A stretch of DNA of 64,000 bases from Saccopteryx bilineata. Taxonomy: Eukaryota > Chordata > Mammalia > Chiroptera > Emballonuridae. Below the pieces are notes generated by a model. It made no database searches. It saw only the letters and a program-made list of their open reading frames with translations, and had not been told where the DNA came from. The stretch is taken from the NCBI RefSeq assembly GCF_036850765.1, contig NC_089493.1, positions 269,059,034 to 269,123,033 of the forward strand. Direction: 5' to 3'. Within the stretch, counting starts at the first letter, position 1. Each line of letters starts with the position of its first letter. The translations under genes and the position numbers were made by a program. This document shows, piece after piece, positions 1 through 11,356 of this stretch.

Positions 1-240
1 CGTCAGCCTGGCAAATGAACATCCCAGGTTTGATTCCTGGTCAGAGCACACAGGAAAAGTGACCATCTACTTCTACTCCCCTCCCTCTCCCCTTTCTCTC
101 CCTCTTTCCCTCCTGTAGCCAGTGGCTCGATTGGTTCAAACATGGCCCCATATGCTGAGGATAATTCCATTGGAGTGTACCAGCCTCAGGTGCTAAAAAT
201 AACTCAGTACTCGAGTATTGGCCCCCTTCCCAATGGCAGT
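1..240 (+). mobile_element. tRNA-derived SINE (family A), cut by window edge
   Basis: The window opens inside the tRNA-like head. A B-box-like GGTTTGATTCC lies at 27-37, followed by the 'cacaggaaaag' junction and a CT-rich body ending in an 'agccagtggctcgattgg' stretch. The same order of blocks recurs in the better copies at 12551, 36422 and 41320. The 3' part after about 180 is divergent or deleted. Family A is of the chiropteran tRNA-SINE kind; the assignment is by similarity between copies in this window and from memory. Confidence 0.75.
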
Positions 241-259
241 TAGCTTGACAGTCAAGAGT

Positions 260-515
260 CTCCCCACCAAGATGAGAGGATGGGATCAGAGAAGGGAAAG
301 AGATTGGTGAAATTATATATACATAACACAGTGTTATAGAGAGCAGGACAGCAAATCCTGGAGGGAAGGGGGGAGGGCACTGGGGAGAGGAGGGCAAAGG
401 GGATGTTGAGGGGAGCACAGGGGTGGGGGATGTCAGTGGGACACTTGAATCTATGTAAACACAATAAATTAAAATCAATAAAGTATACAATTCAAAAAAA
501 AAGTTCCCCACCAAG
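260..515 (+). mobile_element. 5'-truncated LINE-1 3' end
   Basis: Positions 272-503 hold a G-rich 3' UTR stretch, then a tail of L1 type ('aataaattaaaatcaataaa') and a short A-run. An 11-12 bp direct repeat ([c/t]tccccaccaag) lies at 260-271 and 504-515, which fits a target-site duplication. No coding sequence is left. Confidence 0.65.
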
Positions 516-1302
516 CACTCAAGCATCCTAGATCTTGGGTTTCATAAAACAACAATCTCCCAAACAAAAGGAGAAAGACTTCATCTGTGATATTGCTCCC
601 AAGGTATGTACATGGAGATAGTATTGCTAGTAGATTCTGTACCCAGGACCACACCCTCTGGGGACAGGAACACTAATCCTGAGAGGCCCCAAGAGCAGAC
701 ACATCTTTCAGCACATTCTGTCGGATATACCAGAACCAGGTCCAAGTGAACAATACTCACTGGGTCTTTGGGTGACATTTTACCCGAGGGTAGGAGTAAA
801 CCAAAGTACCCCGAGCAGGGTAAAGACATCACAGCATATCACATGGTTAAAACAAAACTTTCCTGACCATTCTATTTATGTGGCCCAGGAAAATCGAGAC
901 TTTCTCTTCTGGGGTGGGCCGCATCCACTATCAGTCTGCAACAGAGCTTCCTAGCCCATGCGCCTGAGCACCCAGCATCCTGTAGAAGGATTCTTGGTGT
1001 GCCAATACATTGGTCTCTCAGGTACTCCGGTCAGCCAGGCAGGGCCTGGGATCCACATTGCTTCTAGACCCATGGCCCACAGTGTGCCAGGCAATGTCCC
1101 CACTTCCTATGTGTGACCTGGAATAAAGGCTGAGAAGCACTGGTCTATATACTCAAAAAGGTTAAAAACTTCAAAGGTAAATCCTCACATTGCTGAAGAA
1201 CTAGTAGAATGCTCAACCTGGGTCCCAAGAGAGAGAATTGATCCCGAAGGCCATCAGGCATCCTTTGTATGTGACAAATTAGACTCTCTTCTGGTCATCT
1301 AG
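516..1302. other. Non-coding stretch, no gene seen
   Basis: No convincing ORF, RNA gene or clear repeat. A 'gctgagaagcactgg' block near 1128-1143 resembles the terminal inverted repeat of a MER5/Charlie-type hAT element, but too little is left to call one. Confidence 0.4.
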
Positions 1303-1416
1303 AAAGGTACTAGTTAGCCCTGTCATGATGGAGCAGGCGGTTAAAGCATTGTCCCAAGGTGCAGAGGTCGCCAGTTCTGACCCCAGTCAGGGCAAATACA
1401 GGAATAGATTGATGTT

Positions 1417-1460
<44 letters not shown>

Positions 1461-1518
1461 TTCCTCTCACACTAAAATTAATAAGCATTTAATTAGAAAG
1501 AAAAAAAGGTGCTAGTTA
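1303..1518 (+). mobile_element. tRNA-derived SINE (family B) with TSD
   Basis: A 14-bp direct repeat with one mismatch (aaaggt[a/g]ctagtta) at 1303-1316 and 1505-1518 flanks a short SINE. It has a tRNA-like head ('ccctgtcatgatggagcagg'), a B-box-like 'ccagttctgacccc', a (TC)n body at 1421-1457 and an A-rich tail. The same family recurs in reverse at 18557-18748. Intact duplications suggest moderate age. Confidence 0.75.
1421..1457 (+). repeat. (TC)n microsatellite in SINE B body
   Basis: About 18 uninterrupted TC dinucleotides, part of the SINE body and expanded by slippage. Confidence 0.9.
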
Positions 1519-3196
1519 TACTCCACTCTGGGAAGAATTGAGAAAAATAGTCATTCAAATCAGTTTCTGTGTTCTGATGAGGAGCCCAGTTAAAAATAAC
1601 TGTATGACTACTTACTGTTTATTTCAAAGGGTTCTAACTCATATTTTAGAAGGAAAAAAACAACTGCTGTGTTTGTTCAATAGATGCCACTTAGTTCAAA
1701 TATCTAATTAAACAAAATAAGCATCACACCAATATATATCTATAACAGATGTACATGGGACTGCATGAATGCTATGTTAGTCTCTCCAATGGTTCGACAT
1801 TGTTTGCAGATGTTCCCTTCTCTGGGACTGTTTTATTTTTACAGAAGAGGACGTGCAGTGGGGGAGGGGCTCAGAAGGTGCCCTGACTCACCAAGCACTC
1901 CAGACGCTCGCAAGGATGGGGCTGGACGCGGGGTCTCTCGACCCCCCGCTGAAGCACTCTCTTCCTTCCTTCGGTCTCTTTCTGTCGAAGGCCTGTTTTC
2001 TGATGATTTCCCACTACATGCATCATCATTCACGTTTCCTCTCCAGAGAGCACTTGTGAAGCACCCTCACTCTCTTACCCAATCACTTAGCACGGTTGCT
2101 CTGTGTGTGATCTGTGGTTTAGAAACCTTCTTGTTGCTCCTAATTATTCTACTTCTTGGACTCCTAGGATGTGTGCACCTGATAATCAAGAGTCATTCAC
2201 TGGAAGTCTTCATTACAGTCGATGTGGATAATACAAATTTTACTCGTGAAATGCTACTCAGGGTCTCGTTTTTTTTTTGAATGAAGACATTGATTTACTT
2301 ACGCTTTCAGAACACACACAATAAGCACAGAATTAAAATAATGGACAACACCTAATAGAAAACAGGTGTGACTCTGAAGCTTCACTGGTGCATTCTCCAG
2401 TCTTAGAGCAATGCTGGAAAAAGAATGTTTACCATACAACAATCGAGCCGGCAAAATAAATAAATAACACGAAACAAACAATAAATTCTCAGTGGCTGAG
2501 TGCCGCTTCCCAGCTGGAGCCCGTTTCAGCATCTCGCTGTGCAACCAGAAAAGGAACACACAAAGACCACTAAACAAGGTTGGTTTAATTTCCCTGAGAG
2601 ACTGAGAAGAAGATGGCCAGAGTGTAATTTAATTTTTGTAAAATGTTTTCTAAACAAGTTCAGGGGCTGTATCATTTGGGTTGACAAATTGAATACCGGG
2701 TCTGACGTGCTTGTAATAAGGCGGATGCCCTGTCTTTCATATGAGAAACTCATCACTCACATCCACAGCTGCGAAGGCAACAGTATTTCAGGGACACACA
2801 AAGCACTAAAGGCCAAACCTTCAGGCGGCCTCTGGTGCGTGGCGTATGAAGGGCGAGGGATTTAATCTGCCGACACGCACCGTCCAGAAGAAGTTGGAAG
2901 CGGTAAGGATTTCCCCGTGAGTGGTTATTTTTAGCATCCAGTGCCCATTCATGCTGTACCACTGAATTAGTTCCACCAGCCACTTTTGGCTGAACAGCCA
3001 TCATGGCTGAAGAACCTCTTCTCCACCTGTTCTAAGCTCTGAATCACACTGCCAAATCGGCCTCATCCCATTCTCCGTGGCTTCCCGCAGATAGCACTAC
3101 ACGGACGGATTGGAATAGTTTACGAGAACTAAGCTAGGACAAAGATCAGTCTGGTTTGTTTGTTTTAAGACGGACCACTTAAAAAAATCCAGGCAG
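1519..3196. other. Low-repeat non-coding stretch, possible conserved element at 2290-3010
   Basis: No recognisable gene. An ATG-started plus-strand frame at 1765-2280 (171 codons) with a hydrophobic run is probably chance. From about 2290 to 3010 the DNA has no visible repeat, holds scattered CpGs and AT-rich homeodomain-like motifs (TAATTTAATTTT), and looks like ordinary unique or conserved non-coding sequence. That last point is impression only. Confidence 0.3.
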
Positions 3197-3546
3197 TTGC
3201 TATAGGCTAAATGTTTGTGTAACCCCTCCCAAATTCATGTGTTGAAACCTAATCAGAAACGTTGTGATAAAACTTGAGATGGGACCATTGGGAAGTGACT
3301 AGGTGATTACGAAGGGATTAGCCTCCTTATACAAGAGACCTCTGCCCCTTCCACCATGTGAGAACACAATGAAAGGAGAGCCGTCTATGGACCAGGAAAC
3401 AGGCTCTCTCACCAGTCATCAGATCCCTCACTCAACCATGCTGACACCCTACTCTTGGATGTCTAGCCTCCAGAACTGTGAGAAATAAACTTAACTTGCT
3501 TATAAGCTCCACAGTCTATGGTGACAGCAACCCAACCGGACTACGG
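3197..3546 (+). mobile_element. Solo LTR of ERVL-MaLR type (MLT1/MST-like)
   Basis: The stretch starts 'tgctataggctaaatg' and runs through a 'ccatgtgagaacacaatgaaagg' block and 'gcctccagaactgtgagaaataaa' (AATAAA polyadenylation signal region), ending 'ggactacgg'. This order is the hallmark of mammalian MaLR LTRs as I know them. No internal coding region is present, so it is a solo LTR or fragment. The subfamily is uncertain. Confidence 0.65.
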
Positions 3547-3740
3547 CAAGGAGAGAAAAGAGCGATAGCTTTTGGTTCAGAGAAAAGGGCCTTAAGCACA
3601 AAGGTGATCAAGAAGGGCACCTGTAGACCCCCTCTGCATCTCCCGCTCTCCCAGCTTTCCCCTTCTGCAATGGCGTCTGGCCGTTAAAATTATGCCCTCA
3701 CTTCCTATCCCTCTATCTGTTCCTATCTCATCATCTCACC
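3547..3740. other. Short unique spacer
   Basis: Nothing recognised between the LTR and the hAT element. Confidence 0.4.
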
Positions 3741-4267
3741 CATTAGGCCAGGGGTCCCCACACTTTTTACACAGGGGGCCAGTTCACTGTCCCTCAGACC
3801 GTTGGAGGGCCAGACTATAAAAAAAACTATGCACACTGCACATACCTTATTTTAAAGTAAAAAAATAAAACGAGGAGAAATACAATATTTAAAATAAAGA
3901 ACAAGTAAATTTAAATCAACAAACTGACCAGTATTTCAATGGGAACTATGGGCCTGCTTTTGGCTAATGAGATGGTCACTGTCCGGTTCCATATTTGTCA
4001 CTGCTAGCCCTAACAAGTGATATGACGTGCTTCTGGAGCTGTAACGCGTGCGTCCTGTGTCACCAGAAGTAGTACTGTACGTGAGCGACTCAGCGCTTTG
4101 CGGCGCCGCCACATACAGTACTCCAGGAGCACAGGATGCGGATGCTCCTCTCACTGACCACCAATGAAAGAGGTGCCCCTTCCAGAAGTGCGAAGGGGGC
4201 CGGATAAATGGCCTCAGGGGGCCGCATGCGGCCCGCGGGCCGTAGTTTGGGGACCCCTGCATTAGGC
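3741..4267 (+). mobile_element. hAT miniature element, family 1 long form (511 bp) with 8-bp TSD
   Basis: A perfect 8-bp duplication CATTAGGC lies at 3741-3748 and 4260-4267. The element (3749-4259) has terminal inverted repeats caggggtccccacact and (read in reverse) caggggtccccaaact. Eight-bp duplications and CAGGG-type termini are hAT hallmarks. No transposase frame remains, so it would have been moved in trans. This copy has about 190 bp of internal DNA (about 3950-4140) that the copies at 45477 and 49846 lack, including an imperfect inverted repeat (4050-4079 with 4114-4140). Confidence 0.88.
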
Positions 4268-5159
4268 TGTAACCTCTAGGAAGGCAGAAATTTTTATTCG
4301 GTTTGTTTACGGGTGGACAGAGGACCCCCCCACACCGCACTGAAGGAAGTGGGGGAGCCAGCTCTGAGGACGTGGGGGAAGGGCGGTCCAGGCTGAAGGG
4401 GCCGGTGTGGCACCCTGCTGAAGTGCCCCAGTGTCGCAGTGTCATCCACAAAGGGCAGGGGGCTGTGAGGTCATTGCACAGTTTTGTCTTTTACTCTGTG
4501 TGCTTCCGGGGGGGGGCCAGCGCTGAGGTCTTGAGAAGAGAAACAGGATCTGACTGCCATTGCAGGACAACGACTGTGGCTGTGCGTTAAGCAGACCGGA
4601 GGCAGCAAGAGCTGGCGACGCTTCAGGGCCTGGGATGTGCAGCAGGCGCCGGGGAGCCAAGTTCCCTCGTCCCTCTGGTGCTCAGACACGGTCAGTACGG
4701 AGCGCGTGGGTGCGCAGCCAGCAAGCGGCAGGTCTGGACCGCACACCGGGTCTGTCTCTCTTCCTGCAGCAGTGCTACCAGTCCCTACGACCCTGGGAGA
4801 GGGGGCTCACTCCTGCAAAGGCAGGGGGACAGCCTGGGAGGAGCGGAGGGCCAGGCAGAAGCAGCCACAGCCGGTGAAGAGGGCTGTGTGTGCCCTGCTG
4901 AGTCAGAAAGGGAGCCCTTGGGGCAAAGGGACATGGCTGGTGAGTTTTCATCTGGTTCTGTCTTTGTCCCTGAGCCTCAGTGCCTTCACAGGGTGTCCCC
5001 CTCTCTCCCCTGACTCAAGTATTGACAAAAAAAAAAAAATCAGTTTTTAATTTCCTTTTTGTTATCTGAGATGCATTGCTATTTCCAACTGAAATATATT
5101 TAGTCGTCAGAAAGGAAATAATTACAGAAACTCCAGACAGCATCCAAATAGGTAAGCCC
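4268..5159. other. GC-rich non-coding stretch
   Basis: Richer in G+C and CpG than its surroundings between about 4300 and 4900. Several overlapping frames are open here, but none looks like a known protein and no start or splice arrangement stands out. An A-run lies at 5027-5038. A decayed CpG island or lost exon cannot be excluded. Confidence 0.3.
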
Positions 5160-5510
5160 ATTCATGCTCCCTGCTTCAGAGGGCTGCTGCAGATGCCCTG
5201 CGTTCCTTCCCCTCTGACCCTCACCCGTCACTCGCCCGGGGCCCTGGGCCCTGCCTGCTCACCTTGCACAGTAGGTCCCGTCAGCCCCTGTCACTGCACC
5301 CGCTCTGTTTCCCTCCTGGCCCTCATCACCTCTGAAATAACGTCAGTCATGCCGCACTTGTTTGCCTTCTGTTTCTTGCCGTGAAATGGACATCACCCAA
5401 GGTCAGAGGGCAGGTAGGGTTTGTTCGCCAATGCGTCCCCTACACTTACCAGGGGCCTGACACGGGTCAGGCAGCCCTTAAGTGTTTGTTGATTGTTGCC
5501 ACTCTGTAAG
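5160..5510 (+). mobile_element. LINE-2 3' fragment
   Basis: The end matches the typical L2 3' end pattern ('cctgacacgggtcaggcag ... aagtgtttgttga'), preceded by C/T-rich L2-type sequence. Strongly diverged, no coding capacity. Confidence 0.5.
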
Positions 5511-5595
5511 CCCCCCAGGCAGGTGTAAAAGATCTTTCTTCATCCAACACATTTTTCTCATCTCCCAGGACTCCCACTAGGTCTTCCGAGTTTTT

Positions 5596-5870
5596 GCTCA
5601 AAATTTGACTAGAATCCAATGCATGCTTCAGCCCGTGAGGCTTTCAGACCCAGATCAGAACTCACCTTACCGGGCCCACCAGCCCTCAGGCCGTCAGACT
5701 TGGTCAAAAATCACACCACTGGCTCTCCTGGGGTTCCAGGAAGTGAATGGCAGGCTGTGGGGCCTCACTCAACCTCCACAGCCATGTGAGCTAATCCCTA
5801 TAATTAAATATAATCTCCTATTGTTTCTGTTTCTCTGGAGGACCCAGAGGGATGCAGGAGGTTATAAGAG
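5596..5870 (+). mobile_element. ERVL-type LTR 3' fragment
   Basis: The 'gtgagctaatccctataatt' block followed by 'attgtttctgtttctctggag' is the usual 3' end of certain mammalian ERVL LTRs. Ancient and diverged; subfamily not assigned. Confidence 0.4.
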
Positions 5871-7230
5871 TCGTAGAAGCCCTGTGCCAGTTCTTAATCA
5901 GATATCATTCAGCCCAATTCCATTCTTTGACAGAAAAAGAAAGTGAGACTAAAAGGCTCTGTTTTGCTCAAGTTCACACAGTGGCTGGCACAAAACCGCG
6001 GCGTCTGAACCCCCGCAGTGGACAGTTTGCACTGCCTGGGTCTGGCCCGCTGCCCAGCGATGGAGAAGAACACCATCCACACAGCCTCCAGCCACGGGTG
6101 CTTCGGGTCAGCTGCAAAGAGCCATCACTCCCAATCACACCGCAGAGGCAGCCTGCATCCTTGTCCTGAGTGAGGTAAGCATAGAAAGGCCCGGACTTTT
6201 CCACCCAACACAGGACCCTTGTGGACAACACTGTCCCTAAAGCTGCTGCTGCTGCCACATCGGCCAAAGGTTTAGAAAGCCTGTTCCACAATTTCACTTC
6301 TTCCACTTCTTCCTGAGCCCAATCCTGTCTCCTTCCCCTTTCTGTGATAAGGTTTCCCTGATAAACATCGGACACCCTTGGCTTCGTCCCAGCATCCGCT
6401 TCTAGAGAGCCCGACCTGCGGCACCCCCCACCCCCACCCCCGGCTCCGGACTACACACCTACTATTTACTTCCAGAAGCATCACGGGTAGGATTTTCTAA
6501 AGCCCCGAAGAACAGACTCTCCACATCTGCGCCAGAGGCAAGCAGGGCGGCCGATCACAAGGTTTCTGTTACACGGAAATCTCTCCGAGGTAAACGCTGT
6601 GTGCAGGCATCTCAGCCCCCCAGAGTCGCTACAATTTATGTTTAATGTGCAAACACTCCCAGGAGGGCTGCCAGATGAAAACATTTATCCTCTCTGTGTC
6701 TTGGAAAAAAAAAACTTATTAGCTGGCTGTCTACCCATATTCAGGAAGAGCAGGAAAAAAAAAAAAAAAAAAGAAAGAAAAAAAATCTGTTGCTGCCAGA
6801 TAAATGGAGCAGCCCCTCGGAGCGCCGGGGCAGCCGGTGGCTACTGTAACGTATTGTTATGCGTCGCCACCAGAGCGCTTGTAGAGCAACCACAGACCAT
6901 GTCTGACATGCCTTGGCTGACCTTTTCAATATTGCCCTGCAATGTGGAGCCCGAGTTTCTAGAGGAATTCAAATTGAATGTACTCAGCCAGAAAGGATTT
7001 GGCTGCGGGCAAACCCTATCAGTCTCTTCATGTGTTCGCCTTGTCATTCTCATGTAAATTGTAATTCTTTATTAGCATGGCCAGTCTTCCACCCAGGTGC
7101 CAGAGGCACTGGCTAACAGGCAGCCAGGTGGCCCTTGCCTTCACCAAGGGCCAGCCCCAGCCAGGACACCAGCACGGGCCCCAGAACTGCTCTTCCCTTC
7201 TCTTATCCCCACTCACCGCTCACCTCGCTG
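5871..7230. other. Repeat-poor stretch, candidate regulatory DNA at 6590-7080
   Basis: No gene recognised. An A-rich run lies at about 6757-6787. The flanking DNA at 6590-7080 shows no repeat, carries unusual CpGs for AT-rich surroundings (for example near 6818-6880) and could be a conserved non-coding element. That is an inference from texture only. Confidence 0.3.
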
Positions 7231-7385
7231 AAATGCAGCACTTCTCAAAGTGTGGGCCTCGGACCAGCAGCCTCGGCATCACCCAGGAACTTGTAAAATT
7301 GCAGATTCCCAGGCCTCAAGTCAGACTCTCTGGGGTGGGGCCCAACAATCAGAGTTTTGACAAGTTTTCCAGATGATTCTGTCAG
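7231..7385 (+). mobile_element. MER5/Charlie-like hAT fragment
   Basis: 'cagcacttctcaaagtgtgg' then 'catcacccaggaacttgtaa' and 'tctggggtggggcccaacaa' follow the order of the MER5-type non-autonomous hAT consensus. About 15-25% diverged by eye. No TSD confirmed. Confidence 0.65.
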
Positions 7386-8580
7386 GTAGCAACTTTGCCT
7401 ATCTCTCTAGCCTTCTCTGTAGACGGCCCAGGGATGTTTAAGCAGCTGAGGGAAGGAAGAGGAGATTTATCTCACCGCTATCACCCCGTGAATCAGAAGA
7501 GAAGGATTTAATGGGCTGACTCCTTCTTACAGTCAGATCATCTAAGAGAGGAATAGCTGGAGGACATAACATGGAGGAAACTGAATCAGCTCTTCCTGGC
7601 CTCTCTGGAGGCAGCGGGCCTCCTGGGGACGTAGTGGTGTGAGGGAATGTCAGAGCAGGAGAGAGCCTCGATCTGCTTCAGCCTGGAACGTCCTTGGCTG
7701 GGCGATCAGGAACATGGCCTTTAGCTGGAGGCAGAGACCAGCAGCCCAGCACGCAGGAGTAGACCAGGGGAGACTACACAGCAGCAGCACTTTCAGCTGC
7801 CTGGGGCAGGGCTCTAATCCCAGCAAGTGGCAGAAATGTCAGGCAGGATGACAGAGGCAGCAACCCAGCATCGGGACAGGGTGTGGAGGAAGGTGGAACT
7901 CTACCCAGGTAGCAGCCTGATGGCAGCACCAAGAGGTCCAGCTGGCTGAGGCCTGCCTTGGGCATCCTGCCTGTTGGGTCTGGCAGAGGATCCGGTGAAC
8001 CTCACTGTGACCCGGGATAACCTCCGACAGCCCCGGGAGGAAATGGCAGGAAGACAAGAGCTGATGGGTCCAATCCAACCTTGCAGGTTTGATAGTTTGC
8101 ATAAATTCAAGAACTTTTACCCCCCCCCCCCCAAGGGAGGAATCTCAAGAGTTCATTGGGGAAGATAGAACTGACTCCGCTAAAAAATGAAAGAGTTTAC
8201 AAAAAAGGCAGAAAGGCTTTCCGAGCCATTAGAAAGCTCTGAGAAAACAGTATTTTGTCATGTTTAGTGTAAATTAATAAAATTTAAAAAAAGATACATG
8301 AATTGTATTTCTCTAAAAATACACACAACCCTGGAAGTCACGGAGGGGAGGCAGCTGGTGAAATCTTTCTTGGCTTTGGCAGACTCGGTGTGGTTGGTAG
8401 TGAGGTTTAGCGCTGCAGGGAGCGGCTCCCTCCTGTTACCTTTCTTTTTCTCCACCCTATCACTGGGATTCAAAGATTTTCAGAGGGAAAATACCTCCAA
8501 AGTCATCCACTGGACTGCGTCATTGAACACATACAAACCCGAGGCTAACAAGGAGGTTAAGGAACGGTGTACAGTTTCAC
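7386..8580. other. Non-coding stretch, nothing recognised
   Basis: Contains a C homopolymer at about 8121-8132 but no identifiable repeat or gene. The short frames around 7640-8110 lie on both strands and look like chance. Confidence 0.35.
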
Positions 8581-9860
8581 AGATAAGCAATGGCCAATGT
8601 GAGAGTCTCTGAGAACCAGACCAGAGACAATTGCACTAAAGTGCATTCCTTCTCCTCTCCTTGCCTAGGAGCCAGTGGAGACCATGTGGTCCACATAATC
8701 CAGGGTTCTTTTCCCCTACACTCAGGCCACCCGCAGACATTGCGTGAAGTGGAACCCAATGGGTTCATCCTGGTTGTATGGCCTGTAGGCATAGCCACCA
8801 TCACAGCCGCCTGGCCCGTGCAGGTTCGCATTGGATTCGGACAGATGGTAATAAAACAATGGAGCCAAGAACTAGTGGGCCATTCATTACCTTTAATCCT
8901 AGCTTGTACCCAGCAGGCGAGAAATACACACAGTGGGAAAATACTTCCCTTTCCATTCAGGGTTCCCAAAGCCACTGACTTATCCAAGTTTCCTAGAATC
9001 AAAGGTATCTACCTCACCAGCCTTATTCACCTCTGTTCCCCATCTCCTTCTCTCTGCACAAACTCTGCACAAACTGGCTTCTCCTTTAGCACTCCACCAT
9101 CTTTGTTGCTTCTCCTCTCCTCCATGTGGCTTTTCTCTGCTCTCCTGCAAAGCTAGTTTCAGGAACCAAGCAAGAGAGCAAGCCCCAGTCTGCCCATTTT
9201 ATAGTGTAGAAATCCAAACCTTTAAGCCAATCTACAAATAAGAAAATCTCTGATACAAAGCCATTTATCTGAGGCATAAGTGGGATTCCTCATAAGAGTG
9301 CACCACCCCTATCATGCAACAGTCAAAGGTGTGGGGAAAAGCTTAGTGTTGAGAAGATCTTAGTATTAAAAGGTTGGGAAAGGCTTAGTCTTAAAACTAA
9401 GCCTTAGGCCAGGGGTCGGGAACCTATGGCTTGCGAGCCAGATGTGGTTCTTTTGATGGCTGCATCTGGCTCACAGACAAATCTTTAATAAAAAATAATA
9501 ATAACGTTAAAAATATAAAGCATTCTCATGTATTACAATCCATTCATTTCCTACCACTCATGTTCATGGTTGCGGGTGGCTAGAGCCAATCACAGGGTCC
9601 TCCAGGACAACACCAAATTTTTATTGGAAAATGCATAACATACACAGGTCGTTGTATGGCTCTCATGAAATTACATTTTAAAATATGTGGCGTTCATGGC
9701 TCTCTCAGCCAAAAAGGTTCCCGACTCCTGCCTTAGGCTATAATGACCCTGCCTGCTTATAGCCTGTCCCCCACACCCAATGCAAACTATAAACGAGCAA
9801 ACATATACATCATATTTGCAAACTTATTTGACCCACACTGGTCTTGGGCCTCACACAACC
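8581..9860. mobile_element. Possible unclassified LTR-like interspersed repeat hosting a hAT copy
   Basis: The continuous texture on both sides of the hAT insertion (a 'gcttagtcttaaaa'-like motif repeated at about 9330-9405, then 'cctgcctgcttatagcctg') suggests one older repeat interrupted at 9410. I could not define its ends or assign a family. The frames at 8577-9002 (minus) and 8590-9156 (plus) overlap in this DNA and neither shows protein features. Confidence 0.25.
9402..9738 (+). mobile_element. hAT miniature element, family 2 (321 bp) with perfect 8-bp TSD
   Basis: CCTTAGGC is duplicated at 9402-9409 and 9731-9738. The 9410-9730 body starts caggggtcgggaacct and ends with its inverted partner (aaggttcccgactcctg). 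No coding capacity. A different family from the element at 3749, although the first seven bases of the termini are the same. It sits beside a 9-bp stem hairpin at 9380-9405. Confidence 0.88.
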
Positions 9861-10044
9861 TGGGAACTAAACCAGGATGAAAGCCCCCTGCCCACAAGGT
9901 CTGTGCCTTCTGTCTCAGTCTATGATCTGAAAGGCAGAGTCAAGGTCTAGAAGTGAGGATCATTAACGAACCACCCAGAAGCCTGGTGATGAAACACCAA
10001 AGCCCCATTATCTATTGAGAGATACATACATAGTTACGTAAATG

Positions 10045-10325
10045 ATAAAAGGATCAATCCACCCAGAAATCACAACAATCCTCAATGTGGACTCATAAAA
10101 CGACAGTGCCTCCACATGGATAAAGCAAACTGATAGAGCTGAACAGAAGAGTAGGCTAACGCACAATTATTGATGAAGACTTCAATACCCCACCGTCAGC
10201 CATTGATAAAACAACGAGACAGAAAATCAGCAAGAGTATAGAAAGAAATAAGTAACAGCGAGTCAGCAGAATCTGGTTGACATATATAGAACACTCCACC
10301 TAACATCCACAGAACACACTTTTTT
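10045..10325 (+). mobile_element. Decayed LINE-1 ORF2 fragment (endonuclease region)
   Basis: Plus-strand blocks such as 'aagacttcaataccccacc' (the GDFNTPL-type motif region) and 'gacatatatagaacactcca' (DIYRTLH-type region) follow the L1 ORF2 endonuclease order. Many stops and indels; an old copy. Confidence 0.65.
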
Positions 10326-11263
10326 AATCAAAGGCCCATGTAACAGTCACCAAGACGTGTGTTCAATGGGATGGCTGCTATGGTACACTTAAGTCTATTG
10401 CCTTGTCATTTGTTTATTATTTGTCCCTTCTGTTCATGGTGTCACTTTTTCTGCCTTCTTTTGGAGTAACTTAATATTTTTATGTTTCCATTTTATTTAT
10501 TTATAGACTATAACTCTTTGTTATGTTATTTTACAGGTTTGTTTTTCAGTTTATCAACTTATCTCTTAGTGGCACTATACCGTTTCACGAATAGTGTAGG
10601 AACCTTACAATAATATACTTCCATTCCTCCCCTCTGACTTTGGTGCTGTTGCTGTCCTACGCTCCACTGATAGGTGTGATAGATACATCCCAAAATATAT
10701 TATTATTTTGGTTTAAACAGTCAGTTATCTTTTAAGAAGATTTTAAAAATGAGAAAAAACTCAATATAAACCCACATCATTATGATTTCTGCTGATCGCC
10801 ATTCCTTACGCAGATTCATATTATAATCTGGTATGATGTCCCTTTTGTCTGGAAGACTTTCCTTAATATTGCTTGTAGGGTGAACGTGCTGATGATGAAT
10901 GCTTTCAGCTTTTATATGTATGAAAGCATATTTATTTCATGTTGGTTTTGAAAGATTGTTCACTGGGTATAGAACGGTAGGTGGACAAACTTTTCTTTCA
11001 GTCAAAACTTGAGCATGTTCTTCATCATCTTCTCCCTTGCATTGTTTCTGATGGGAAATCTTACCTGATTTGTATTTTTATTCAATTTTTACTTATAGCA
11101 CGTTCATTTTTTCCAGCTGCTCTTAAGGTTTTCTCTTCATCAGCAGTTTGAACAATTTGATTATATTGCATCACAGTGTAGTTTTTCTGATACTTTTTGT
11201 CTTTGCAGCTTATTGAGTTTCTTAGACCTGTAGGTTTATAGTTTTCATCACATTTGAAATGTA

Positions 11264-11356
<93 letters not shown>

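Noticed and set aside
1765..2280. 171-codon plus-strand ATG frame with a hydrophobic segment
   Set aside because: No recognisable domain, ends in a Phe run from a T homopolymer, overlapped by other frames; chance is more likely. A conservation test would decide.
6741..6929. Minus frame ending in a long Phe run
   Set aside because: Product of the A-rich run at 6757-6787.
8577..9156. Opposed frames of 141 and 188 codons
   Set aside because: Repeat-like DNA; neither frame has protein features and they overlap on opposite strands.
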